Of a stretch of DNA of 64,000 nt, positions 53,515 to 64,000 are shown piece by piece. Location: positions 1 to 64,000 of the forward strand of contig JAEUPF010000003.1 of assembly GCA_016790425.1 (NCBI GenBank). Reading direction: 5' to 3'. The position numbers were made by a program, and so were the translations under genes. The notes below the pieces were generated by a model. The model had not been told where the DNA came from, made no database searches, and saw only the letters and a program-made list of their open reading frames with translations. Position 1 is the first letter of the stretch. Each line of letters starts with the position of its first letter. The stretch is from Rubrivivax sp. GTDB taxonomy: Bacteria; Pseudomonadota; Gammaproteobacteria; Burkholderiales; Burkholderiaceae_C.

Positions 53515-55941
53515 TCACGACGGCAACGATCCCGATTCCGGCAGCCCGATTGTATTTTTCGAGCCCGGCAACGCGGGCCCGCCTTCGGCGAAACCCGGCA
53601 CTTCGACTTCGCAGACGATGCCCGCCGGCCCGTTCTCGCGCCAGGCGACGGTGCCGCCGAGCTGCTTGACGCGCTTGCGCACGCCGCCCAGGCCCAGGCC
53701 GTGCGCCCATTGCTGCGGCGCGCGGCCGCGCCCGTTGTCGGCCACGCGCAGCGTCAGGCGCGCGTTGGCCAGGCGCAGCCGCACCTCCACGCGCTTGGCT
53801 TCGGCGTGGGCGAGCGCGTTGCTGACCAGTTCGCGCAGCACGCGCGTCAGCGCCGACCACGGCACCACCGACAGGCGCGGGTCGCGGTCGGCCTCGAAGT
53901 GCCAGTCCAGCTGCACGTGCGCGGCGGCGGCGCGCTGCGCGAGGTCGGCCTTCCACTCGGCGGCGGCATGCGTGAGCCGCGTCTCGCCGGCGGCCAGCCC
54001 GCGCGACAGCGTCTTCAGGTCCTTCAGCGTGTGCCGGATGTAGTCCTCCATCTCCGGCGTCTGCGCCTGGTACATCAGCGTCAGGAGGCGCGCGCCGATG
54101 TCGTCGTGCAGGTCCTGCGCGATGCGCTGGCGCTCCTCGGCGCGGCCGCGCTCGACGGCCCGGTCGTAGGCCACGGCGCGCTTGAGCTGGTCGATCACGC
54201 GCTCGGCCAGGCGCGCGTCGTCGTGCGAGAAGAGGCGCCGGCCGCGGCGCGCGAAGCGCAACACCGCCGCCGCCGGTGGCGGGTCGCCGCCCTCCTCGCT
54301 GCCGACGATCGGCACGACGAGTGCGGTGCCGTTGCCCAGCACGCGCGCCTCGCGGATCTCGCGCGCCAGCGGCATCACCTCCAGCGGGTCGAACAGCTCG
54401 CGCAGCAACTGCGCCGCGCGCGCCGGGTAGCGCGAGGGGTTGGCCTGCACGTCGCGCGCCAGGCGGTAGATCTGCTCGAAGGTGCGTTCGGTGGTCAGCA
54501 CCTGGCTGGCCATCATCTGGTTGAGCAACCATTGGCGCACGCCGGCGTAGACCCCCAGCGCCAGGAACACCGCCAAGGTCAGCGAGGCGAACGGCCCGAG
54601 CGCGAAGAGCGCCGCGAACAGCAGGTCCAGCGACGTCGCCACGGTGCTGATGCCCGCCAGAAGCGCGAGCTCGCGCAACAGGCGCCGCGAGCGCGAGACG
54701 AACGGGCTCAGCAGCAGCAGCGAGCCGCAGAACAGCGTCCACATCGCCGAGGCGACCGACGCGGTGCCCGCGGCCGTGCCCGGCAGGTCGGCCGTGGCGG
54801 CGAGCGTGAACGTGACCAGCATCCACACCACCAGCGCCGCAGCGACGAAGCGGCGCACGACCAGCAGGTACGGGTCGGGTTGGGCGCGGTAGGTGTGCGT
54901 GGCCGCCCAGCAGGCCAGCGCCAGCAGGCCGGCGGTGAGCCCCTGCGCCCACCACCACAGGTCGGCCCGTTCTCCGAAGTGGAACACGGGCCCGAACGCG
55001 AGCGCCACCGCCCAGCCCGCGAAGGCCCACGCCCAGCCCCAGCGCGCGGCGCCCGGCGCTTCGCTGCGCACGGCCGGCGTCAGCACGTGCAGCGCCGCGG
55101 CTGCCGTGAGCAGGTCGAGCGCGGCGCGCAGCGGTGCCTCGGCCAGCGGCCACAGGCCGGCGCCGCCGAGTCCGTCGACCGACTGCGCCGCGACGAAGGC
55201 GAGGTTCAGCGCCTGCGCCTGGCACATGACGAAGAAGCCGAGGTTGCGCCGGTCGGCCTTGGCCAGCGGCAGCACCGCGCCCAGCAGCATCAGCAGCAAA
55301 GCCAGCGCCGCCAGCGGCCAGAAGGTGAGGCCGAGGCCGGTGAAGCCGCGCTCCTGGGCGCGCAGCGTCAGCGTCGACTCGTCGCGGCCGCCGTCGCCGC
55401 GCAGGTGCAGCGTGACGCTGCCGGCGGCCAGGCGCTCGTCCAGGCCCGTCTGCTGCGCGAGCTGGCGGTCGCGCCGCGTGTCATCGACCTGCCAGCGCGC
55501 CGAGCGGTGCACGAGCGAGGCATCGACCGGCAGTGGCGCCAGGCCGGGCGCCGACAACGCCACCAGCGTGCGCGGCGCAGCCTGCCGGGCCGGCTCGCCC
55601 GCGATGCCCAGCACGAGCAGTTCGCCGTGCGCACCGGCACGCCCTTCCAGCGGCAGCGTGGGCGCCACCGCGAGCTGGCGCGCGAGCAGGAACACGAGGC
55701 CGCAGCCGGCCAGCGCCACCAGCACCAGCACCGCGCGGCGCCAGCCGATGGTCGGCGCGGCGCTCGTCGGTTCGCCGGGCTGGATGGCCTGCGCCAGCTC
55801 CTCGTCGAGCGCGCCGAAGCCCGAGATGGCGCCGAAGCCGGAGACTGCCGCCGAGATCGAGTCCGAAGCCCAGGCGCTGCCGGAGCCGGCGTGCCCGATC
55901 AGCCTCGAGGTGCCGCGCCGCAGTGCTGCCCAGGCGCCCAT
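53515..55941 (-). CDS. Membrane sensor histidine kinase (NarX/HisKA_3 type)
   Basis: 808 residues. A helix at about 68-86 starts a periplasmic beta-rich domain (about 90-210), followed by about seven membrane helices (215-475), the 7TMR-DISM-like layout. A GAF-like region precedes the dimerisation helix with phospho-acceptor His612 (RQRIAQDLHDDIGARLL); the ATPase has ELVSNALAHAEAKR (N box) and VADNGRG (G1). It should phosphorylate the NarL-type regulator encoded 42 bp upstream in the same operon. The stimulus is unknown; 7TMR-DISM sensors often bind carbohydrates or other small ligands. Confidence 0.92.
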   Translation of the reverse strand: MGAWAALRRGTSRLIGHAGSGSAWASDSISAAVSGFGAISGFGALDEELAQAIQPGEPTSAAPTIGWRRAVLVLVALAGCGLVFLLARQLAVAPTLPLEGRAGAHGELLVLGIAGEPARQAAPRTLVALSAPGLAPLPVDASLVHRSARWQVDDTRRDRQLAQQTGLDERLAAGSVTLHLRGDGGRDESTLTLRAQERGFTGLGLTFWPLAALALLLMLLGAVLPLAKADRRNLGFFVMCQAQALNLAFVAAQSVDGLGGAGLWPLAEAPLRAALDLLTAAAALHVLTPAVRSEAPGAARWGWAWAFAGWAVALAFGPVFHFGERADLWWWAQGLTAGLLALACWAATHTYRAQPDPYLLVVRRFVAAALVVWMLVTFTLAATADLPGTAAGTASVASAMWTLFCGSLLLLSPFVSRSRRLLRELALLAGISTVATSLDLLFAALFALGPFASLTLAVFLALGVYAGVRQWLLNQMMASQVLTTERTFEQIYRLARDVQANPSRYPARAAQLLRELFDPLEVMPLAREIREARVLGNGTALVVPIVGSEEGGDPPPAAAVLRFARRGRRLFSHDDARLAERVIDQLKRAVAYDRAVERGRAEERQRIAQDLHDDIGARLLTLMYQAQTPEMEDYIRHTLKDLKTLSRGLAAGETRLTHAAAEWKADLAQRAAAAHVQLDWHFEADRDPRLSVVPWSALTRVLRELVSNALAHAEAKRVEVRLRLANARLTLRVADNGRGRAPQQWAHGLGLGGVRKRVKQLGGTVAWRENGPAGIVCEVEVPGFAEGGPALPGSKNTIGLPESGSLPS

Positions 55942-55983
55942 GCCGGGCGTCAGAAGGCGCGAAGGTTCATTCGCACCTTCTGC

Positions 55984-56742
55984 TCAAACGAGCCCTTGCT
56001 TGCTGGCCAGCACCGCCGCTTCGGCGCGGCTGGAGACGTTCAGCTTCTTGTAGATGGACTTGATGTGGTCGTTGACGGTGAACCACTTGATGCCCATCAG
56101 GCTGGCGATCTCCTTGATCGTGAAGCCCTTGCTGAGGTAGGTGAGGACCTCGGTCTCGCGCGGCGTGAGGCGCTCGGTTTCCGGCGGGCGTTCGATCGGC
56201 ACCGGCCGGCTCGTGGGCACCGGCACGCCGGCGCTGCCGAAGCTGGTGGTGGCGAGGAAGCCGGGGTCGGTGATCGGCTGCTCGCCCAGCGGCACCTGGC
56301 GGAAATGCTGCAAGAGCCGCCGCGCGATGGCCGGCGACAACGGCGGCTGGCCGCGCACGATCTTCTGCAGCTCCTCGACGAGCACCTCGAAGCGGTCTTC
56401 CTTCAGCAGATAGCCGTCGGCGCCGCATTGCAGCGCGGGGAACAGGTGCTCGTCGTCGGAGTACAGCGTCGTCACCACCTTGGTGGCCGGGTACTGCGCC
56501 AGCTCGGCCAGCAACTCCATGCCGTTGCCGTCGGGCAGCTCGAGGTCGACGAGGAAGAGCTTGTACGGGTCGGTGCCGTGCAGCCCGGTGGGGCCGCCGG
56601 CCAGCGCAATGGCCTTGCGCGCGGTCTCGAGGTCGCCCGCTTCGGTGATGTGGTTGGCGTCGGAAAAGCTCTCGCGCACGACGCGGCACAGGAAGCTGCG
56701 CGCGACCGGGTTGTCTTCGAGGATCAGCACCTTCACCGTCAT
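55984..56742 (-). CDS. Response regulator, NarL/LuxR type
   Basis: 252 residues. The receiver has the acidic cluster LILEDNP, phospho-acceptor Asp66 (VDLELPDGNG), Thr/Ser at TTLYSDD and Lys in GYLLKED. A Pro-rich linker (VPVPTSRPVPIERPPETE) leads to a LuxR helix-turn-helix (LTPRETEVLTYLSKGFTIKEI). First gene of a regulator-kinase operon; the kinase follows. Its targets are unknown. The start is the ATG at 56742; the frame upstream has no support. Confidence 0.94.
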   Translation of the reverse strand: MTVKVLILEDNPVARSFLCRVVRESFSDANHITEAGDLETARKAIALAGGPTGLHGTDPYKLFLVDLELPDGNGMELLAELAQYPATKVVTTLYSDDEHLFPALQCGADGYLLKEDRFEVLVEELQKIVRGQPPLSPAIARRLLQHFRQVPLGEQPITDPGFLATTSFGSAGVPVPTSRPVPIERPPETERLTPRETEVLTYLSKGFTIKEIASLMGIKWFTVNDHIKSIYKKLNVSSRAEAAVLASKQGLV

Positions 56743-56924
56743 GGCGGGTCCCTGTTTGCCGGGGCTGATGGAGCGCGGGCAAGGATAGCGCCATTCGGCG
56801 CCGCCGCCGGCCGCTGAACACGGAGGTGCGGGGGGTGGAAACCGGCGCGGTGTTGCGCTCGCCCGACGCGACGCAGCGCTGCGGGGCGCGCCGCCGCGCG
56901 GCGCCGGTTCAATGCGATGCCGGT

Positions 56925-57911
56925 TCAGTCGTTGACGAGCACCACCTTGCCCTGCACCTGGCGCGAGCCCATGCGCGCGTAGGCCGCGCGCACCTCGCGC
57001 ATCGGCAGCGTGCAGTCGATCGCCGGCTTCACCTTGCCTTCGCGATACCACTGCACCAGCTCGGCCAGGCCTGCGGCGGCCACCTTGGGCTCGCGGCGGA
57101 CGAAGTTGCCCCAGAAGACGCCGACGATCGAGGCGCCCTTCAGGAGCGGCAGGTTCAGCGGCAGCGAAGGGATCTTGCCTTGCGCGAAGCCGATGACGAG
57201 GTAACGCCCGCGCGGCGCGATGGAACGGAACACCGGCTCGGCGAACTCGCCGCCCACCGGGTCGTAGACGACGTCGGGGCCCTTGCCGCCGGTGAGCGTG
57301 CCGATGGCTTCACGCAGCCGGCCCATGTCGCCGTCGGCGTAGTTCAGCGTCGCGTCGGCGCCGAGGCTGCGGCAGAACTCGGCCTTGGCGTCGCTGCTCA
57401 CCGCGGCGATGACGCGCGCGCCGGCCACCTTCGCGATCTGGATCGCGGCAGTGCCCACGCCGCCGGCGGCGCCGAGCACGAGCACCGTCTCGCCCGCCTT
57501 CAGCTGCCCGCGGTCGAGCAGCGCGTGGTGCGAGGTGCCGTAGGTGAGGCCGAAGGCGGCCGCATCGACGAGGTCGAAACCCGGCGGCAGCGGCAGCACC
57601 GCGGCGGCGTTGACGCAGGCGTGCGTGGCGAAGCCGCCCGCGGCGCCGACGCAGGCCACCGGCTGGCCTGCCTTCAGGTGCGCCACACCCTCACCCACCG
57701 CCTCGATGCGGCCGGCGAACTCCGAGCCGGGCACGAACGGCAGCGGCGGCTTGACCTGGTACTGCCCTTTCACGGTCAGCAGATCGGGGAAGTTCAGGCT
57801 CGCCGCCTTGATGGCGATGCGCACCTCGCCGGCCTTCGGCTCGGGCGTCGGCAACTCGGCCCAGCGCAGCTTGTCCACTCCTTCCAGCGTCTCGCAAAGC
57901 CAGGCGTGCAT
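56925..57911 (-). CDS. NADPH:quinone oxidoreductase family protein (zeta-crystallin-like MDR)
   Basis: 328 residues. It is a zinc-free medium-chain reductase: SLNFPDLLTVKGQYQVKP, PFVPGSEFAGRIEAVGEGV, VLVLGAAGGVGTAAIQIAKV (NADPH loop) and DVVYDPVGGEFAEPVFRSI. Family members reduce quinones or enoyl substrates. It diverges from the acyl-CoA synthetase operon across 171 bp and could share its regulation. Confidence 0.93.
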   Translation of the reverse strand: MHAWLCETLEGVDKLRWAELPTPEPKAGEVRIAIKAASLNFPDLLTVKGQYQVKPPLPFVPGSEFAGRIEAVGEGVAHLKAGQPVACVGAAGGFATHACVNAAAVLPLPPGFDLVDAAAFGLTYGTSHHALLDRGQLKAGETVLVLGAAGGVGTAAIQIAKVAGARVIAAVSSDAKAEFCRSLGADATLNYADGDMGRLREAIGTLTGGKGPDVVYDPVGGEFAEPVFRSIAPRGRYLVIGFAQGKIPSLPLNLPLLKGASIVGVFWGNFVRREPKVAAAGLAELVQWYREGKVKPAIDCTLPMREVRAAYARMGSRQVQGKVVLVND

Positions 57912-58082
57912 CGCGGTCCTCTCGGGTTTCGTCCTCGCCGCCGCTCCTCGAACCCGAGGCGGCGGCTGGGCGTCGATCCGATCATACGCAGCGCCCCGCT
58001 CGTGCCTCACGGCTCTTGTCGCAGGTCAATGCGCGAACGAGGCCAAGGCCAATCATCGGCAGCAACGCAACCGGTGCCGACC

Positions 58083-59921
<1,839 letters not shown>

Positions 59922-59942
59922 AGCGCCCAGCGAGGCAAGGCC

Positions 59943-61028
59943 ATGATCGCCACCACCGCCACCACCACCACCGCCACCCCCTCCACGACCGGAACCCCGG
60001 CGCCAGGCGGCGACACGCCTGCGGCGCAAGACCTGCACCGCTACGCCATCGACCCGGCCGCGCACGGGCGCGAGTTCTGCCTGGCGCGCGTGGCCGACAT
60101 GCTGCGCATCCGGCGCATGGAAGAGCGCTGCGCGCAGCTCTACGGCGAAGGAAAGATCCGCGGCTTCCTGCACCTGTACATCGGCGAGGAAGCGGTGGCC
60201 GCCGGGGTGATGCCCAACCTCGGCCCCGAAGACAACGTGCTCGCCACCTACCGCGAGCACGGCCACGCGCTGCTGCGCGGCGTGCCGATGAAGGCCATCA
60301 TGGCCGAGATGTACGGCAAGCGCGAAGGCTGCTCGCGCGGCCGGGGCGGCTCGATGCACCTGTTCGACCGCGAGGCGCGCTTTTGCGGCGGCAACGGCAT
60401 CGTCGGCGGCGGCCTGCCGCTGGCGGTGGGGCTGGCGCTGGCCGACGTGACGCTGCCGCAGCGCCAGGGCGCCGTCACCGCCTGCTTCTTCGGCGAAGGC
60501 GCGGTGGCCGAGGGCGCGTTCCACGAGTCGATGAACCTGGCGGCGCTGTGGCGGCTGCCGGTGCTGTTCGTCTGCGAGAACAACCTCTACGCGATGGGCA
60601 CCGCACTGTCGCGCAGCGAAGCGCAGATCGACCTGACGAAGAAGCTCGCCGGCTACGACATGGCCGGCGCGCAGGTCAACGGCATGAACGTGCTCGCCGT
60701 GCACGACGCGGCGCGGCAGGCGATCGAGCGCGTGCGCGCCACGCGCGCGCCGTTCTTCCTCGAATTGCACACCTACCGCTTCCGCGCCCACTCGATGTTC
60801 GACGCCGAGCTTTACCGGGACAAGGCCGAGGTCGAGCGCTGGAAGACACATGGGCCGATCCACGGCTTCACCGCCAGGCTGAAGGCGGCCGGCCTGATGG
60901 ACGAAGCCGACTTCCAGCGCCTGGACGCGCAGGCGCTGGCCGAGGTGGACGCGGCGGTGGCCTTCGCCGAGGCGGGGACGTGGGAGCCCGAGGCGGAGCT
61001 GACCCGCGAAGTGACGGCGGCGCGATGA
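59943..61028 (+). CDS. 2-oxoacid (pyruvate/acetoin-type) dehydrogenase E1 component, alpha subunit
   Basis: 361 residues. After a Thr-rich leader ([18 protein letters not shown]), the thiamine diphosphate enzyme fold begins: [48 protein letters not shown] and the diphosphate/Mg motif [12 protein letters not shown] ... [10 protein letters not shown]. Forms an alpha2beta2 E1 with the next gene, decarboxylating a 2-oxoacid and acylating lipoyl-E2. Sequence resembles pyruvate and acetoin dehydrogenases about equally; substrate not fixed. Confidence 0.92.
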   Translation: MIATTATTTTATPSTTGTPAPGGDTPAAQDLHRYAIDPAAHGREFCLARVADMLRIRRMEERCAQLYGEGKIRGFLHLYIGEEAVAAGVMPNLGPEDNVLATYREHGHALLRGVPMKAIMAEMYGKREGCSRGRGGSMHLFDREARFCGGNGIVGGGLPLAVGLALADVTLPQRQGAVTACFFGEGAVAEGAFHESMNLAALWRLPVLFVCENNLYAMGTALSRSEAQIDLTKKLAGYDMAGAQVNGMNVLAVHDAARQAIERVRATRAPFFLELHTYRFRAHSMFDAELYRDKAEVERWKTHGPIHGFTARLKAAGLMDEADFQRLDAQALAEVDAAVAFAEAGTWEPEAELTREVTAAR

Positions 61029-61056
61029 AGTCCGCCGCAGTGCAAGGACCGCAGCG

Positions 61057-62037
61057 ATGACGCTGACCACCTACCGCGAAGCGCTGCGCGCCGCCCACCG
61101 CGAAGCGCTGCAACGCGACGAGCGGGTGCTCGTGCTGGGCGAAGACGTCGGCCGCTACGGCGGCAGCTACGCGGTGACCAAGGGCCTGCTCGAGGAGTTC
61201 GGCGAAGCGCGTGTGCGCGACACGCCGCTGTCCGAGCTCGGCTTCGTCGGCGCCGGCATCGGCGCGGCGATCGGCGGCCTGCGTCCGATCGTCGAGATCA
61301 TGACGGTGAACTTCAGCCTGCTGGCGCTGGATGCCATCGTCAACACCGCCGCGGCGCTCAGGCACATGTCGGGCGGCCAGTTCTCGGTGCCGGTGGTGAT
61401 CCGCATGGCCACCGGCGCCGGGCGGCAACTCGCCGCGCAGCACTCGCACAGCCTGGAGAACTGGTACGCGCATGTGCCGGGGCTTCGGGTGCTGGCGCCG
61501 GCGACGGTCGAAGACGCGCGCGGCATGCTCGGGCCGGCGCTCGCCGACCCCGACCCGGTGGTGATCTTCGAGCACGCGCAGCTCTACAACGCCGAGGGCG
61601 AGCTCGCCGCCGGCGCCGGTGCGGTGGACATCGAGCGCGCCGCGGTGCGCCGCACCGGCAGCGACCTCACGCTCGTCACCTACGGCGGCAGCCTGCCGCG
61701 CTCGCTGGCGGCGGCCGAGACGCTGGCCGCCGAGGGCACCGCCACCGAGGTCATCGACCTGCGGGTGCTGCGGCCGCTGGACATCGAGACGGTCCTCAGG
61801 TCCGTGCGGCGCACGCACCGCCTGCTCGTCGTCGACGAAGGCTGGTGCAGCGGCAGCCTGGCCGCCGAGGTGATGGCGCGCGTGGCCGAGCAGGCCTTCT
61901 ATGACCTCGACGCGCCGCCGGCGCGCGTGTGCAGCGAGGAAGTGCCGATCCCCTACGCGAAGCACATGGAGGAGGCGGCGCTGCCGCTGCCGCCGAAGAT
62001 CGTGGCTGCAGCGCGCGCGCTGCGGCGGCCGCAATGA
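61057..62037 (+). CDS. 2-oxoacid dehydrogenase E1 component, beta subunit
   Basis: 326 residues. [62 protein letters not shown] with the His-rich catalytic loop, and [19 protein letters not shown] are characteristic of PdhB/AcoB. It starts 28 bp after the alpha subunit and completes the E1 heterotetramer. Confidence 0.94.
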   Translation: MTLTTYREALRAAHREALQRDERVLVLGEDVGRYGGSYAVTKGLLEEFGEARVRDTPLSELGFVGAGIGAAIGGLRPIVEIMTVNFSLLALDAIVNTAAALRHMSGGQFSVPVVIRMATGAGRQLAAQHSHSLENWYAHVPGLRVLAPATVEDARGMLGPALADPDPVVIFEHAQLYNAEGELAAGAGAVDIERAAVRRTGSDLTLVTYGGSLPRSLAAAETLAAEGTATEVIDLRVLRPLDIETVLRSVRRTHRLLVVDEGWCSGSLAAEVMARVAEQAFYDLDAPPARVCSEEVPIPYAKHMEEAALPLPPKIVAAARALRRPQ

Positions 62038-62094
62038 GGGCCATGCTGCTTCGGTCCTGCCGGCGCGGCCGCGGGAAGGGCGCGCGGTGACGCG

Positions 62095-63645
62095 GTGATC
62101 GAGTTCAAGCTGCCTTCGCTCGGCTCGGACATGGACGACGGCGTGCTCGTGCAATGGCACGTGCACGCCGGCGACGCCGTGCGCAAGGGCCAGGTGGTCG
62201 CCGTCGTCGACACCACGAAGGCGGCCATCGACGTCGAGTGCTGGGACGAAGGCACCGTGCACGCGCTGGTCGCCGAGCCCGGGCAGCGGCTGCCGGTGGG
62301 TGCGACGCTGGCGGTGCTGCGCTCGGCCGGCGAAAGCGCCGAGGACGCCGAACGCGCCTGGAACGCGCTGCGCGCCAGCCGTGCAGCGGTGACCCGTGTC
62401 GCGGCGACCGGTGGCGCGCCGGCTGCGGCATTGGCGGTGGCACCGGCGGCGGCACCGGCAGCGGCACCGGCTGCGGCACCGGCGACGGCATCGGCGACGG
62501 CATCGGCGACGGCACCGGCGCCCGGCATGCCGGCGCCCGCCGGCGCAGGCGCGGGTGCAGCCGCAGCCGCTGCGGGCGCAGCGGGCGTGGCCGCGCGCCG
62601 CGTCTCGCCGGCGGCGCGCCGGCTGGCACGAGAGCAGGGCATCGACCTCGCCGCGGTGGCTGCCGTGGGCGATGTCGTTTCGCTGGCCGACGTGAAGGCC
62701 GCGCTCGATGCGCGCGCCGCGCAAGCGCCGCGTGCCGCGCAAGCCGCGCCGGCCGCGGTCCCGTCCGCGTCGACGCCGCAGTCGCGCGCGCAGGCGATGC
62801 GGCAGACCATCGCCGCGGCGATGTCGCGCTCCAAGCGCGAGATTCCGCACTACTACCTGGCAGAGGAGATCGACTTCGCCGCCGCTGCCGCGTGGCTCGC
62901 CGCGCGAAACGTCGGCCGCCCGCCGGCGGCGCGCTTGCTGCCGGCGGCTCTGCTCGTGAAAGCCGTCGCGCGCGCGCTCGTCCGCTATCCCGAGTTCAAC
63001 GGGTTCTGGAAAGCCAGCCTCTCCGACGCCGGGTGGAAAGCCGGCCTCGCCGACGCCGGGTGGAAAGCCGGCCTCGCCGACGCCGGGATGCGCGGCGGCG
63101 CGTTCGTACGCGGCAACGGCTTCCATGTCGGCGTCGCCGTGTCCTTGCGCGAAGGTGGCCTCGTCGCGCCGGCGCTGCACGACGCCGACCGTCACGACGT
63201 GGCGACGCTGACCCGCGCCTTGCTCGACCTCGTGAAGCGCACGCGCGCCGGTGCGCTGCGCAGCTCCGAACTCGCCGACGCGACGATCACCGTCACCAAC
63301 CTCGGCGACCAGGGTGTGGCCAGCGTCTTCGGCGTCATCTACCCGCCGCAGGTGGCGCTGGTGGGCCTGGGGCGCATCGCGCCGCGGCCGGTGGCGGCCG
63401 AGGACGGCACGGTGCAGGTGCGGCCGATGCTCACGGCAACGCTCGCCGCCGACCACCGCGCCAGCGACGGCCACCGCGGCGCGCTGCTGCTGGCGGCCAT
63501 CGGCGAGTTGCTGCAGCAGCCCGATGCGCTCGACCGCGCCGGTACAAGCGAACCGGCCGGCGACGCGGCCATCGGTGCGAACGGCGCGAACGGCGCGAGC
63601 GGTGCGAACGGCGCGAACGACGCCAGGAACTCGACGGAGGCCTGA
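62095..63645 (+). CDS. Dihydrolipoamide acyltransferase (E2) with internal repeats
   Basis: 516 residues from a GTG. A lipoyl domain (about 1-78) has the modified Lys42 in DTTKAAID. An Ala/Pro linker follows. The peripheral subunit-binding domain (SPAARRLAREQGIDLAAVAA) lacks the usual GxGGRI loop. The catalytic domain begins near MRQTIAAAMSRSKREIPHYY and has the active site in ADHRASDGHRG. Two oddities: a 27-bp repeat in triplicate gives WKAGLADAG copies in the catalytic domain (about residues 305-331), and a GAN repeat lies at the C-terminus. No E3 gene follows in the window. Confidence 0.9.
   Translation: MIEFKLPSLGSDMDDGVLVQWHVHAGDAVRKGQVVAVVDTTKAAIDVECWDEGTVHALVAEPGQRLPVGATLAVLRSAGESAEDAERAWNALRASRAAVTRVAATGGAPAAALAVAPAAAPAAAPAAAPATASATASATAPAPGMPAPAGAGAGAAAAAAGAAGVAARRVSPAARRLAREQGIDLAAVAAVGDVVSLADVKAALDARAAQAPRAAQAAPAAVPSASTPQSRAQAMRQTIAAAMSRSKREIPHYYLAEEIDFAAAAAWLAARNVGRPPAARLLPAALLVKAVARALVRYPEFNGFWKASLSDAGWKAGLADAGWKAGLADAGMRGGAFVRGNGFHVGVAVSLREGGLVAPALHDADRHDVATLTRALLDLVKRTRAGALRSSELADATITVTNLGDQGVASVFGVIYPPQVALVGLGRIAPRPVAAEDGTVQVRPMLTATLAADHRASDGHRGALLLAAIGELLQQPDALDRAGTSEPAGDAAIGANGANGASGANGANDARNSTEA
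62438..62524. repeat. 12-bp-phase GC repeats encoding the Ala/Pro linker of E2
   Basis: Variants of GCACCGGCGGCG recur, giving APAAAPAAAPAAAPATASATA in the linker. Such swinging-arm linkers are normal in E2 proteins, but the DNA itself is strongly repetitive. Confidence 0.7.
63007..63087. repeat. Three tandem 27-bp units inside the E2 catalytic domain
   Basis: Units at 63007-63033, 63034-63060 and 63061-63087. Units 2 and 3 are identical (TGGAAAGCCGGCCTCGCCGA...), and unit 1 differs at a few bases. Each encodes nine residues, W-K-A-G/S-L-A/S-D-A-G. Confidence 0.95.
63574..63618. repeat. Five tandem 9-bp units (GGTGCGAAC) at the 3' end of the E2 gene
   Basis: Units at 63574, 63583, 63592, 63601 and 63610; encoded GAN-GAN-GAS-GAN-GAN near the E2 C-terminus. 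Confidence 0.9.
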
Positions 63646-63649
63646 GGAC

Positions 63650-63901
63650 ATGGCACGCGAAGACGAGGTGCGAACGCAACTGCTGGCTGCGCTGGCCGAG
63701 ATCGCACCCGAAGTGGACGGCGCGGCGCTCGACGCCGAGCGGCCGCTGCGCCAGCAGGTCGACCTCGATTCGGCCGACTGGCTGAACTTCCTCGTCGCCG
63801 TGCACGAGCGGCTGGGCGTGGAGATCCCCGACGCCGAAGCAGGACGCCTGCGCACGCTGGCGCAGGTGGTGGCGTTCTGCAGTGCGCGCCTGCCCCCTTG
63901 A
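63650..63901 (+). CDS. Acyl carrier protein-like protein
   Basis: 83 residues. The phosphopantetheine site is LDSADWLNF with Ser41; helices before and after fit the four-helix ACP fold (RTQLLAALAEIAPEVD; EIPDAEAGRLRTLAQVVAF). GGAGGCCTGAGG gives a strong ribosome-binding site, and the start is 4 bp after the E2 stop. An ACP within a 2-oxoacid dehydrogenase operon suggests that the acyl group formed by E2 could be passed to a carrier-bound pathway. This is inference; it is distinct from the fatty-acid AcpP, whose site is DSLD. Confidence 0.88.
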   Translation: MAREDEVRTQLLAALAEIAPEVDGAALDAERPLRQQVDLDSADWLNFLVAVHERLGVEIPDAEAGRLRTLAQVVAFCSARLPP

Positions 63902-63923
63902 ACGCAGACCGGAGCACCGAGAA

Positions 63924-64000
63924 ATGACCGTCGCTTCCCTTTGCTCGCGCGAGATCGCGAGCCTCGACCGCAGCGAAACCTTGCCGCTGGCGGCGCGGCT
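63924..64000 (+). CDS. Probable CBS-domain protein (3' truncated by window)
   Basis: The visible 25 residues read MTVASLCSREIASLDRSETL and then PLAAR, which resembles the first strand and helix of a CBS module (signature around LCSREI and E-T-L-xx-A-A). CGGAG precedes the ATG. CBS pairs bind adenosyl nucleotides and sense energy charge. It is in the same direction as, and 22 bp after, the ACP gene. Only the beginning is visible, so the call is tentative. Confidence 0.5.
   Translation, partial: MTVASLCSREIASLDRSETLPLAAR

Noticed and set aside
53134..56817. Open frame of 1227 codons on the plus strand
   Set aside because: Antisense to the kinase/regulator operon, whose own frames show full domain signatures; the plus frame has none.
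62438..62524. CRISPR-like periodic sequence
   Set aside because: The repeats are contiguous, short and in frame with the E2 linker; there are no unique spacers.
60868..63855. Open frame of 995 codons on the minus strand
   Set aside because: Shadow of the E1/E2/ACP genes. It includes Cys/Arg-rich low-complexity sequence and no domain.

Overview
The window reads as chromosomal DNA of a very GC-rich betaproteobacterium of the order Burkholderiales (a Rubrivivax/Leptothrix/Ideonella-type relative is my inference). Supporting signs are the near-exclusive G/C third positions, Bug/TctC-type periplasmic binding proteins, the uvrC-pgsA and hupB-tRNA-Val-ppiD arrangements, an EF-P with Arg at position 32 beside EarP, and a quinone-dependent PyrD. 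No integrase, transposase, phage gene, CRISPR array or rRNA is visible, so this is core and ordinary accessory chromosome rather than an island.

Region by region. 1-10.7 kb: end of a Bug-type solute receptor, an MFS carrier, an AcuC-like deacetylase placed 9 bp before an acyl-CoA ligase/GNAT acetyltransferase fusion (a putative protein-acetylation switch), an amidohydrolase, a flavin reductase, and a leftward thyA-folA-MFS operon with 4-bp overlaps. 10.7-24.7 kb: an ABC exporter diverging from a membrane protein with a degenerate GGDEF domain, an AttEFGH-like ABC/lipocalin operon, an SDR, YceH, a thioesterase, a hemolysin-III-type protein, a GST, an orphan NarL-type response regulator, an unknown protein and a PAS-LuxR regulator coupled to a PaaI thioesterase. 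24.7-34.7 kb: 3-oxoacid CoA-transferase subunits behind a repeat-rich divergent promoter, an SDR, gamma-glutamyltranspeptidase, a VanZ-like protein, a GDSL lipoprotein esterase, an OmpW-like porin, and divergent pyrD/rpiA.

34.7-50.1 kb is mostly translation and housekeeping: earP, efp, a DUF3445 haem demethylase-like gene and mnmC on the minus strand, then uvrC, pgsA, a DMT exporter, hupB, tRNA-Val(TAC), ppiD, tRNA-His(GTG), a classical leucine attenuator with leader peptide and terminator, leuA, a thioesterase-like gene and a YitT-like membrane protein. 50.1-58 kb: a second Bug receptor, an LhgO-like FAD oxidase, two small unknown genes, a NarX-like kinase/NarL-like regulator pair and a quinone oxidoreductase. 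58-64 kb: a rightward operon of an AMP-forming acyl-CoA synthetase, E1-alpha, E1-beta and E2 of a 2-oxoacid dehydrogenase, an acyl carrier protein and a CBS-domain protein cut by the window end. No E3 gene is present in the visible part.

Two themes recur. Adjacent genes are often joined by 1-4 bp stop/start overlaps using ATG, GTG or TTG, which implies extensive translational coupling. Short tandem repeats with 9-, 11-, 12- or 27-bp periods have expanded inside genes (FtsX-type permease, MnmC, E2) and at gene ends (tRNA-His, a convergent stop-codon junction). The least conventional items are the 2-oxoacid dehydrogenase/ACP operon, the deacetylase-acetyltransferase pair, the 12-bp array growing out of tRNA-His, and a shared palindromic motif in two distant intergenic regions.
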